A stretch of 22,407 nt of DNA from Bacteroidota bacterium (GTDB lineage Bacteria; Bacteroidota; Bacteroidia; Chitinophagales; Chitinophagaceae): contig CANFLP010000016.1 of assembly GCA_947447835.1 (NCBI GenBank), positions 1 through 22,407 of the forward strand, written 5' to 3'. The translations under genes were made by a program, and so were the position numbers. A model generated the notes under the pieces. That model had not been told where the DNA came from and searched no databases. It saw only the letters and a list, made by a program, of their open reading frames with translations. This document shows positions 1 through 7,900 of this stretch, in pieces; the stretch's first letter is position 1, and each line of letters opens with the position of its first letter.

Positions 1-860
1 GTAACATAACCACCCCCTGTAAAATATTTTGAAGTATACGACTCAGGCTTATCACTAAGCATCACATACAAACGCATTTTCAAATCATTGCTTTTTTGCA
101 ATGCATCCACTTGATCAATATCAGCAGGGCTTAATCCACAATCTGTAATGGTCGTTAATCCTGTAGCAAAACAATTTTGCTGTGCAGCAGTCAACCAGTC
201 TTTGTAATCATTAACAGTAGCAGCAGGAACATGGCTTTCTACTACACCAACCGCATTGTCTACTAACAATCCAGTTAATTTTCCGTCTTGCATAGTAAAT
301 TGCCCACCTTCAATAGTTTGGCCAGGAACAATTTTTGACAAACGTAAAGCAAAATCATTTGCAATACTTGCATGTCCATCAACACGCTCTAATAACACAG
401 GCCTGTCTGGAAATAAAATATTTAATTCCGCATTGGTTGGAAATTGTTTACCCGGAAATCTGTTTTGATCCCAACCTCTTCCTTTAATCCAACCCTTTCC
501 AGGATGCTTTGCAGCAAAGTCTTTCACACGAGCAATAGCTTCTTCCCATGTAGGTACAAACATTAAATCAACTGCATATAAAGATTGTCCATATCCCATA
601 AAGTGAGCGTGTGCATCAATAAAACCAGGATATACTGCTGCGCCTGCAGCATTCACCATACTATCCGATTTGTATTCTTTTAAAATATCATCATTCGTAC
701 CTACAGCTACAATCTTTCCGTCCTGCACTGCCATTGCTTCTGCAGTTGCAAACTCATTATTCACGGTATATATTTGTGCATGATGCACGATTAAATCCAC
801 TCTTTGATTTATACAAGAACCGAATAGAACCACAATGGCGATGGCTAATAAATTACGCAT
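1..860 (-). CDS. Amidohydrolase, YtcJ-like (partial, C-terminus cut by window edge)
   Basis: The frame is open from an ATG at 860 to the left edge, giving about 286 residues of the N-terminal part; the family is usually near 540-570 residues. It starts with a short hydrophobic leader (about residues 4-13) ending in Gly-Ser-Cys at 14-16, a loose lipobox, so it may be a periplasmic lipoprotein. A beta-sandwich segment follows with the family phrase A-V-Q-D-G-K-I-V-A-V-G (44-54). The metal-binding motif PGFIDAHAH at 78-86 marks metal-dependent amidohydrolases, and G-R-G-W-D-Q further on is typical of the YtcJ/Amidohydro_3 group. The substrate cannot be told from the sequence. It lies 115 bp downstream of the AraC-type gene on the same strand and could be cotranscribed with it, though no clear terminator or promoter was found between them. 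Confidence 0.88.
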   Translation of the reverse strand, partial: MRNLLAIAIVVLFGSCINQRVDLIVHHAQIYTVNNEFATAEAMAVQDGKIVAVGTNDDILKEYKSDSMVNAAGAAVYPGFIDAHAHFMGYGQSLYAVDLMFVPTWEEAIARVKDFAAKHPGKGWIKGRGWDQNRFPGKQFPTNAELNILFPDRPVLLERVDGHASIANDFALRLSKIVPGQTIEGGQFTMQDGKLTGLLVDNAVGVVESHVPAATVNDYKDWLTAAQQNCFATGLTTITDCGLSPADIDQVDALQKSNDLKMRLYVMLSDKPESYTSKYFTGGGYV

Positions 861-975
861 AGTAATAGTTTGAGGAAATAAAAATAACTAAAATAAAAGG
901 AAGAAAAGCACAAATAAGGATAAACGAAATGTGAAACAAATGACTGTACAAGCTATACACCAAGTAGCCGATAAA

Positions 976-1902
976 TTAGTTCAACAATTCACAAGGCTTT
1001 AAGCCAGTATGCTTTTTAAAAGCAGCAGAAAAGTGAGAGATGGAAGAATACCCCAATAATGCCGAAACGTCGGTAACACTTAAAGCTTTTTCATACAACA
1101 AATATTTAGCATGTTCCATTCGTTGTTGTTGATAAAAATCAAAAATGGTAGTTCCAAAAACTTCTTTAAATCCTTTCTTCAAATAACATTCATTCATGGC
1201 AACCTTACGGCTCAATTCCTTGATAGTAATGGGGTCGCCAATATGTTGCAATAAAATTTCACGTGCTTGATAAATACTCTCCTTGCCTCTATCGTCTGCC
1301 AAAAATTTACAAGTAAACCCTTCTTCCTTCTCATCATCTACAATCACATCCAAACTTTGCAAAAGCAATTCATGAATTTTTGCATTGATAAAAATATTCT
1401 CCAAAGAACCCGTATAGCTATGGTTCAAGACTGCATCTAAAGTGTTACGCTTACGTATACTCAAAGGAAATATTTTAGTAAATGCATTAGGATGTTTAAA
1501 TGCAAGTACCTCGTCCTTAGTGGTTGTCAATTTTACATTATGTAAAAACTGATGCAAAAAAGTAGAAGTAAAATGAAAAGAAAATACATCAACGGTTCTT
1601 AAAGGTCCAGCACATTCTTCGGTAGGCAATTGATTACAATTTCCACAAACCTTATTATCACAAAATCGATTTCCAGAAATGCAAAAACGCAATTCTAAAA
1701 AATTATCTCTTGGTTGATCCGCATTGTAATGATATACAAACATGCCTGTATCCTCGGTAGTCCAAGTATCTTGCGCATAATAACGCTTAATACTGTATTG
1801 GGTAGAACCCGGTATATGTTGATCCTTATGCCATAACAAGGCCATTCCGGCAAATTCTGCAGGTTTATTTACTTGTTTTAATATGTCTAAGGCTTGTATC
1901 AC
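976..1902 (-). CDS. AraC-family transcriptional regulator with N-terminal cysteine cluster
   Basis: The 308-residue frame ends in a two-helix-turn-helix AraC DNA-binding domain at about 208-306. The second helix region has the family pattern VSALLGYSSISHFSAAFKKH (279-298) followed by a Gly-Leu-Lys-Pro turn. The N-terminal half is not a recognisable AraC arabinose-binding cupin by eye. It carries cysteines at 74, 81, 86, 89 and 97 (C-x6-C-x4-C-x2-C-x7-C), which could bind metal or respond to redox. The ligand and targets are unknown. The longest frame begins with GTG at 1902, but that GTG is the last base plus two of an exact TAnnTTTG promoter box (1909-1902). If the box is used, translation more likely begins at the ATG at 1845 (residue 20). 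An inverted repeat at 1913-1930 just upstream could be its operator. Confidence 0.9.
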   Translation of the reverse strand: MIQALDILKQVNKPAEFAGMALLWHKDQHIPGSTQYSIKRYYAQDTWTTEDTGMFVYHYNADQPRDNFLELRFCISGNRFCDNKVCGNCNQLPTEECAGPLRTVDVFSFHFTSTFLHQFLHNVKLTTTKDEVLAFKHPNAFTKIFPLSIRKRNTLDAVLNHSYTGSLENIFINAKIHELLLQSLDVIVDDEKEEGFTCKFLADDRGKESIYQAREILLQHIGDPITIKELSRKVAMNECYLKKGFKEVFGTTIFDFYQQQRMEHAKYLLYEKALSVTDVSALLGYSSISHFSAAFKKHTGLKPCELLN

Positions 1903-1909
1903 AAATGTA
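1902..1909 (-). promoter_or_regulatory. Candidate -7 promoter box (TACATTTG) of the AraC-type gene
   Basis: On the minus strand this reads TACATTTG, an exact match to the Bacteroidota -7 consensus TAnnTTTG. No good -33 TTTG lies at the usual 19-21 bp spacing. The predicted RNA start falls inside the GTG-initiated version of the frame, which argues for the internal ATG at 1845. Confidence 0.4.
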
Positions 1910-1912
1910 AAA

Positions 1913-1930
1913 TTAATGTATAAACATTAA
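1913..1930. repeat. Perfect 7-bp inverted repeat, operator-like
   Basis: TTAATGT and ACATTAA are perfect inverse complements separated by ATAA. The repeat lies 3 bp upstream of the candidate -7 box of the AraC-type gene, inside the spacer where RNA polymerase would bind. This position fits an autoregulatory or partner-regulator site. It does not have the tandem direct-repeat form that many AraC proteins bind, so the binding protein is unknown. Confidence 0.45.
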
Positions 1931-2126
1931 AACTGTCCAAATGGTTCATTTAATGACGAAATAATGACATTTAGCCTTCAAAATTTTAACATAGTCTTGA
2001 GCAATAAAAACAATCCATTTAAAGGCCATTTTTAGCCCCATTTTCAGCCTCAAAATAATTCACAAAGCAGTTGAATTGGGGATAACTAAAGCAGCTTAAA
2101 AAGCAAATCTAACTGCTTAATTTTCT

Positions 2127-2134
2127 TAAGTTTG
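2127..2134 (+). promoter_or_regulatory. Candidate -7 promoter box (TAAGTTTG) of gyrB
   Basis: TAAGTTTG matches the Bacteroidota -7 consensus TAnnTTTG and lies 42 bp before the gyrB ATG, predicting a leader of roughly 35-40 nt. The same eight bases precede the tRNA-Leu gene. No clear -33 element was seen. The rest of the 1910-2176 gap is AT-rich and holds no gene that I can support. Confidence 0.5.
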
Positions 2135-2137
2135 TAT

Positions 2138-2150
2138 GCGTTTGAAACGC
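2138..2150. repeat. Inverted repeat GCGTTTGAAACGC in the gyrB leader
   Basis: Six-bp arms GCGTTT and AAACGC flank a single G. The repeat begins 3 bp after the candidate -7 box, so it spans the predicted RNA start. It could be a repressor site or a part of gyrB feedback control. It is too tight (1-nt loop) to be a stable RNA hairpin. Confidence 0.4.
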
Positions 2151-2176
2151 CCTATAAAAACTAAAATTTCACTGTT

Positions 2177-4156
2177 ATGTCAGAAGATTTACAATCCCCA
2201 GATTCGGCCGAAAATAAGAATTATGGTGCCGATAGTATCCAGGTATTAGAAGGCTTGGAGGCGGTAAGAAAAAGACCAGCCATGTATATTGGCGACGTGG
2301 GTTCAAAAGGATTACACCATTTAGTATACGAGGTAGTTGACAACTCTATTGACGAAGCCCTTGCTGGTTATTGCTCTCACATTGAGGTAATTATTCACGA
2401 AGACAATTCTATAAGTGTACAAGACAATGGTCGTGGTATCCCAACTGCAATGCACTCTAAGGAAAAGAAATCAGCATTAGAAGTAGTAATGACCGTATTG
2501 CATGCCGGTGGTAAGTTTGATAAAAATACTTACAAAGTATCTGGTGGTTTGCACGGTGTGGGTGTGAGTTGTGTAAACGCATTAAGTACAAAATTGTTAG
2601 TTACTGTAGAAAGAGAAGGAAAAATATTTGAGCAAGAATATTGCATTGGTGCTCCTCAGTATGCGGTTAGAGAAATAGGTGTAAGTGATAAGACAGGTAC
2701 ACATGTACACTTTTGGCCAGATAATACCATCTTCCAAGAAACAGTTTATAAGAAAGAAATTTTAGAAGGTCGTTTACGTGAATTATCTTATTTGAATAAG
2801 CGTATCAATATCACATTAACCGACTTAAGAGAATTAGGTGAAGATGGCGCTCCTTATACTAATAATTTTTACAGCGAAGGTGGTATCATCGAGTTTGTAC
2901 AAATGTTAGATAAGAATGCAAATAGAACGCCAATTATTAGCGAGCCCTTGTATGTTGAAGGATTAGACGAGGCATCGAATGTAATGGTGGAAGTTGCATT
3001 GACATATAATGATGACTTTAAAGAAAACATCTTTTCTTACGTAAACAATATCAATACCATTGAAGGGGGTACGCACGTAACTGGTTTTAGAACTGCTTTA
3101 ACGCGTGTATTTAAAAGCTATGGTGATAAAGAAGGATTGTTTGAAAGAGCCAAAGTAACTGTAGAAGGTGATGACTTTAGAGAAGGTTTAAGTGCTATCA
3201 TTTCGGTGAAAGTACCAGAGCCTCAATTTGAAGGACAAACAAAAACAAAATTGGGTAATAGTGAAGTGAGTGGTGTGGTACAAACAACCGTATCACGTGT
3301 ATTAGAAGCTTATTTGGAAGAAAATCCTAAAGAAGCTAAATACGTTATTTCAAAAATTATATTAGCCGCTCAAGCGCGTGTTGCTGCAAAGAAAGCACGT
3401 GATATGGTACAAAGAAAAACGGTGTTATCTGGCGGTGGATTACCTGGTAAATTAGCTGACTGCTCGGAAAGAGATCCTGAAAGATGTGAGTTATACTTAG
3501 TCGAAGGAGACTCGGCGGGTGGTACTGCAAAACAAGGTCGTGATAGAAGTTATCAAGCTATCCTGCCATTGCGTGGTAAAATCTTGAACGTTGAAAAAGC
3601 AATGGAGCATAAGATTTACGAGAATGAGGAAATTAGAAACATGTACACTGCATTAGGCGTAACGGTGGGAACACCAGAAGATCCTAAAGCATTAAATATT
3701 GTTAAGCTTAGATACCATAAGTTAATCATCATGACCGATGCCGACGTGGATGGTTCTCACATTGCTACGCTTATTCTTACTTTCATATTTAGATACATGA
3801 AAGAATTAGTACAAAATGGTTATGTATATATTGCTCAACCTCCATTATACTTAGTTAAAAAAGGCAAGGATCAAGAATATGCATATAGCGAAGAGCAACG
3901 CAAGGACTTGGTAGTAAAATTAGGCGGCGGTAATGACAGTTCTGTAACCATTCAGCGATACAAAGGATTGGGTGAAATGAATGCCGACCAGTTATGGGAA
4001 ACAACAATGGATCCAAGTCGCAGAACCCTTAAACAAGTTACTATAGACAGTGCTGCAGAAGCAGACCGTATCTTTAGTATGTTAATGGGTGATGAAGTGG
4101 CTCCTCGTCGTGAATTCATTGAAAGCCATGCTAAATATGCTAAAATTGATGCCTAA
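2177..4156 (+). CDS. gyrB: DNA gyrase subunit B
   Basis: This is the ATPase subunit of DNA gyrase, which with GyrA introduces negative supercoils. The 659-residue length is typical of GyrB in this phylum. The GHKL ATPase fold shows VVDNSIDEA (53-61, with Asn56), DNGRGIP (83-89) and SGGLHGVG (122-129). The transducer domain spans about 230-400. The TOPRIM domain carries EGDSAGG (443-449) and DADVDGSH (521-528), and the C-terminal signature QRYKGLGEMN is at 593-602. The ATG at 2177 gives the usual short N-terminal tail before the conserved IQVLEGLEAVRKRP segment (21-34). ParE is the main alternative, but TOPRIM and C-terminal motifs fit GyrB. The gene is monocistronic or paired with the small downstream gene; a hairpin region follows the stop codon. 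Confidence 0.97.
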   Translation: MSEDLQSPDSAENKNYGADSIQVLEGLEAVRKRPAMYIGDVGSKGLHHLVYEVVDNSIDEALAGYCSHIEVIIHEDNSISVQDNGRGIPTAMHSKEKKSALEVVMTVLHAGGKFDKNTYKVSGGLHGVGVSCVNALSTKLLVTVEREGKIFEQEYCIGAPQYAVREIGVSDKTGTHVHFWPDNTIFQETVYKKEILEGRLRELSYLNKRINITLTDLRELGEDGAPYTNNFYSEGGIIEFVQMLDKNANRTPIISEPLYVEGLDEASNVMVEVALTYNDDFKENIFSYVNNINTIEGGTHVTGFRTALTRVFKSYGDKEGLFERAKVTVEGDDFREGLSAIISVKVPEPQFEGQTKTKLGNSEVSGVVQTTVSRVLEAYLEENPKEAKYVISKIILAAQARVAAKKARDMVQRKTVLSGGGLPGKLADCSERDPERCELYLVEGDSAGGTAKQGRDRSYQAILPLRGKILNVEKAMEHKIYENEEIRNMYTALGVTVGTPEDPKALNIVKLRYHKLIIMTDADVDGSHIATLILTFIFRYMKELVQNGYVYIAQPPLYLVKKGKDQEYAYSEEQRKDLVVKLGGGNDSSVTIQRYKGLGEMNADQLWETTMDPSRRTLKQVTIDSAAEADRIFSMLMGDEVAPRREFIESHAKYAKIDA

Positions 4157-4189
4157 ACCTCGTTTTAGGCCTAAAAAAGGCATTTTTTA
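4151..4189 (+). terminator. Hairpin cluster after gyrB, likely terminator
   Basis: Two overlapping stems are possible. GCCTAAA (4151-4157, overlapping the stop codon) pairs with TTTAGGC (4164-4170), or GCCT (4169-4172) pairs with AGGC (4178-4181) followed by A and six T. A 14-bp perfect palindrome TTTTAGGCCTAAAA occupies 4163-4176. The second stem with its T run resembles a weak intrinsic terminator. Confidence 0.5.
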
Positions 4190-4273
4190 ACAAAAAATCA
4201 ATAGTATTCACGAGGGAATCACAATAAATAACCTACTTTCAATTCAGCAATTTTAACACTAAAATTTATAAAA

Positions 4274-4480
4274 ATGGACACTTCAAAAATGATCAAAGCG
4301 TATTGCTTAAAAACAAAAGAAAAAAACGTACCAATGCACGATGCTGTTGTGACTAAAACCGCTAAAGGTGGTTACATGGCTGGTGGTCACGATGGTAAAG
4401 GAAATAAAATGGCTGCTATCATGAGCGAAACAAATGCTTTAAAAGCAATCGCTGACGGTGTAGCTACAAAGGGTTTCTAG
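4274..4480 (+). CDS. Small DUF5679-like protein with degenerate zinc ribbon
   Basis: The 68-residue basic, Gly/Lys/Ala-rich protein has the layout of the DUF5679 small zinc-ribbon family: AYCLKTK near the start (9-15), a central K-T-A-K-G-G-Y-M-A segment (29-37), then a Gly-rich stretch and a hydrophobic tail. Only one cysteine (Cys11) remains where the family would have four, so metal binding is doubtful. The match is from memory of the family pattern and is an inference. The real-gene call rests on a clean ATG, A-rich upstream sequence, codon usage like its neighbours, and a strong terminator just after the stop. Its role is unknown; a nucleic-acid-binding role would fit the basic composition. 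Confidence 0.75.
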   Translation: MDTSKMIKAYCLKTKEKNVPMHDAVVTKTAKGGYMAGGHDGKGNKMAAIMSETNALKAIADGVATKGF

Positions 4481-4507
4481 TATAACTGCTAAAAAGCAAC
4501 TACTATA

Positions 4508-4540
4508 AAAAAAGCCTCTGAATTTTCAGAGGCTTTTTTT
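4508..4540. terminator. Two-way intrinsic terminator between convergent genes
   Basis: GCCTCTGAA (4514-4522) pairs perfectly with TTCAGAGGC (4525-4533) over a two-base TT gap, and the stem is extended by an A run on the left and a T run on the right. With A7 before and T7 after, it can end transcription in both directions. It serves the small plus-strand gene and the minus-strand DUF4870 gene that ends at 4548. Confidence 0.9.
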
Positions 4541-4547
4541 GTTTATA

Positions 4548-4901
4548 CTACTTAATGAATCTAATGCACATTGGATAACGATAGGGCTTCCCGTCTAAGG
4601 CTTTAATAGCTGCAACAATACTTACTACTAAAGAAAAGAAGCCGCAAAATATTACACCTAGTATACCTATCAATACTAAAATCAAAATAACACTAATCGT
4701 ATAATATATTGCCATTGTAATATGAAAATTCAATGCCTCTTTTGAATGCTCTCTTACATAAGGGGATTCATCCTTTTTAACCAAGTATATAATTAGTGGG
4801 ACAATAAAAGATCCAAAAAATCCTAAAACATGCGCCAACATCGCTAAGGTTTTTTCATCCTGAGTTGGTTGAATATAAATATCCTGATATTCGTTTTCCA
4901 T
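4548..4901 (-). CDS. DUF4870 domain membrane protein
   Basis: This 117-residue integral membrane protein has three hydrophobic stretches at about 19-41, 59-79 and 80-100. The family signature lies between the first two: a Lys-Lys-Asp-Glu turn, then REHSKEALNFHIT (50-62). The short tail carries D-G-K-P-Y-R-Y-P, also typical of DUF4870 (Tic20-like) proteins, whose function is not established. It follows mfd on the same strand with a 38-bp gap and no terminator, so it may be cotranscribed with mfd. A small inverted repeat (4915-4927) lies in that gap. Confidence 0.88.
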   Translation of the reverse strand: MENEYQDIYIQPTQDEKTLAMLAHVLGFFGSFIVPLIIYLVKKDESPYVREHSKEALNFHITMAIYYTISVILILVLIGILGVIFCGFFSLVVSIVAAIKALDGKPYRYPMCIRFIK

Positions 4902-4914
4902 AATAAATTGTTTA

Positions 4915-4927
4915 TACTATAATAGTA
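4915..4927. repeat. Short inverted repeat TACTATAATAGTA between mfd and DUF4870 gene
   Basis: TACTAT and ATAGTA are exact inverse complements around a single A. It lies 14 bp upstream of the DUF4870 start on the minus strand. It could be a small operator, but AT-rich sequence makes such repeats common by chance. Confidence 0.25.
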
Positions 4928-4939
4928 CAACTTATTTTA

Positions 4940-7900
4940 TCATTTTCCAATGACCCCTGAATACATTTTATTTAGTACGCGTAAACAGGCTTCCATTCCT
5001 TTAATGTCTTTTACAATAAGTATAAAGGTTTTGCCTACTTGTTTAAAATGGGCATTATTCATTGAGGTTTGCGTAAAAGCAAGTAAGTTTTTAAAAGTAT
5101 TACTTTCAAAATAAGGCGAGTCTGGTCTGTTAATAAAGAAGCATCTTAATGTGTCATCTTTTAATGTCATCTTCTCAAAACCGAGTGCTATAGAAAGTCT
5201 TCGACATTGTATGGTAACAAATAAATCATTCACTGGTGCAGGCAAAGGACCAAATCTATCTACTAATTCCAATTTCATTTGATCCAATTCTTCGTCATTT
5301 TCAGATTGATCTAATCTCGTATATAAGGAAAGTCTTTCGCCTATATTTTCTACATAACTGTCAGGAATCATTATTTCTAAGTCGGTATCTATTGTACAGT
5401 CTGTAACAAAATCATCCTGTTTGCTAATCTCTTCTTTAAATAATTCTTGAAAATCAGATCGCTTTAATTCTCGTACTGCCTCTGCTAAAATTTTCTGATA
5501 CATTTCAAAACCAATCTCCGCCATAAATCCACTTTGCTCTCCACCTAATAAATTACCTGCACCTCTAATATCTAAGTCACGCATTGCAATTTGAAATCCA
5601 CTACCCAATTCACTAAACTGTTCTAAGGTTTGCAAGCGTTTACGAGAATCGTCTGGCAATGTGCTCATAGGTGGCGCTAATAAATAACAGAATGCCTTTT
5701 TGTTGCTTCGGCCTACTCTTCCTCTTAACTGATGCAAATCGCTTAATCCAAAATGATGTGCATTGTTTACTATAATGGTATTTACATTAGGTATATCTAC
5801 TCCGCTCTCCACTATATTGGTACAAACCAATACATCATAACGTCTTTCGATAAAGTCTAATATTTTTTCTTCTAACTGATGTCCTTCTAATTGCCCATGC
5901 GCAAATCCAATACTTAGGTCCGGGCATAGCTTTTGAATCATAGCACACATTTCGGCCAAGCCTTGCACTCGATTATGAATAAAGAAAACTTGTCCGCCCC
6001 TTTCGGTTTCATAATAGATAGATTCTCTAATTACATCCTCATGAAATACTTGCACCTCAGTATGAATAGGCTGCCTGTTCGCTGGCGCTGTATTGATTAT
6101 ACTCAAATCACGAGCCCCCATTAAACTAAAATGCAATGTTCTTGGGATAGGCGTTGCTGTTAAGGTTAAACAATCTACAGTGGTCCTCAATGTTTTTAAT
6201 TTTTCCTTATGCCCAACTCCAAATTTTTGTTCTTCATCAATAATCATCAATCCCAAATCCTTAAATGTCACTTCTTTTCCTAATATTCCATGTGTTCCTA
6301 CTAAGATATCTACCTTACCTGCTTTTACATTTTCGATAGTTGCTTTTTTCTCTGCACTCGTTTTAAATCGATTTAAATAATCAATGGTAACTGGGAAATC
6401 TTTTAATCTTTCTTTAAAAGTTTTATAATGCTGAAATGCGAGAATAGTTGTTGGTACTAATATTGCTACCTGCTTACCGTCTATAGCAGCCTTAAATGCA
6501 GCACGTACGGCAACCTCAGTTTTACCAAAACCCACGTCACCACAAACCAACCGATCCATTGGCGAAGGTTGCTCCATATCTTTTTTAACATCTGCAATAG
6601 CTTTTGCTTGATCTATCGTGTCCTCATACATGAATGAAGCCTCTAGCTCATGTATCATGTAATTGTCCGGCGTAAAAGCAAACCCAGCCTGTGCCTTACG
6701 ATGTGCATATAACTTTATCAAATCAAATGCAATAGACTTTACCTTCGCTTTTGTTTTTTCTTTTAATTTAACCCAGGCATCCGAACCTAATTTATTTACT
6801 TTGGGAGGTGCCCCTTCCTTTCCTGTATATTTTGAAATTTTATGTAGCGAATTAATATTTACATATAAAATATCACTGTCCTTATAAATAATACGCACAG
6901 CTTCCTGCGTATGTCCATTTACGTCAATCTTCTGCAATCCGCTATACACACCCACTCCATGATCAATATGTGTTACAAAATCACCAGCTTGCAAGTCGCG
7001 CAGGGTTCTTAATGTAATTGCCTTGCTCTTACTGTAGGCTTGCTTAACCTTATATTTATGATAACGTTGAAATATCTGATGGTCGGTATAACAAACCATT
7101 TTATGATCATGATCGATAAACCCTTCGTGTATACTTTTTACAATAGGTGTAAATTGTATCTCGGTTTTAAGATCCGTAAAAATAGCATGTAGTCTTTCTA
7201 ATTGCTTTGCTTGTTCTGCAAATAAATAAAGGGTGTACCCTTGCTTTTCTAATTCTTGTAAATTGGCAATTAAATACTGAAACTGTCTATTAAAAATAGG
7301 CTGGGACTGTGTATTAAAAACAATTTTCTCATCCGTTAAATGTGCATGAAAGCCCCATTCTATAAGGGTATGGCTATTTAGCTTTTGTTCTGTTTCTTCA
7401 ACCGTTTCAAAATCGTCTATATGACTTTCTTTTTTGTGTGGGTCGGATTCATCTGCCTTATTCATAGCAGCATGATGTGTAATAAAAGTTTCTAAGGCCT
7501 CGTATTGATCCAACCCTTTTTGCTTAGTAACATCCCAATCCTTTAACCAGACTATAGTGTCTTTAGCAAGAAAATCTAGTAAAGGAATTTTTTCGGTATC
7601 CTCAAATTGTGTAGTTACATTAGGAATAATATTTACTTGCAATAATTTACGTTCACTTAATTGGGAGGCAGGATCAAAAAGTCGAATGCTATCCACTTCT
7701 TCTCCAAATAATTCAATACGATAAGGCTTCTCATTCCCGAATGAATAAATATCTAATATGCCGCCTCTTAATGCAAACTGGCCTGGCTCATAAACGAAAT
7801 CGGTACGCTCAAATCCATAGTCCACCATTTGTTGCATGAGTGCATTTAAATCCAAATTATCGTTGGTCTTAATTTGAATGATATTTTGTTGCAAGGTTTT

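Noticed and set aside
256..468. Plus-strand open frame of 70 codons
   Set aside because: It is antisense to the amidohydrolase, whose frame carries recognisable family motifs; the plus-strand product has none.
861..975. Possible promoter (TTTG, 19 bp, then TTATTTG) for the amidohydrolase on the minus strand
   Set aside because: The -7 half lacks the TA of TAnnTTTG, so the match is too weak to annotate.
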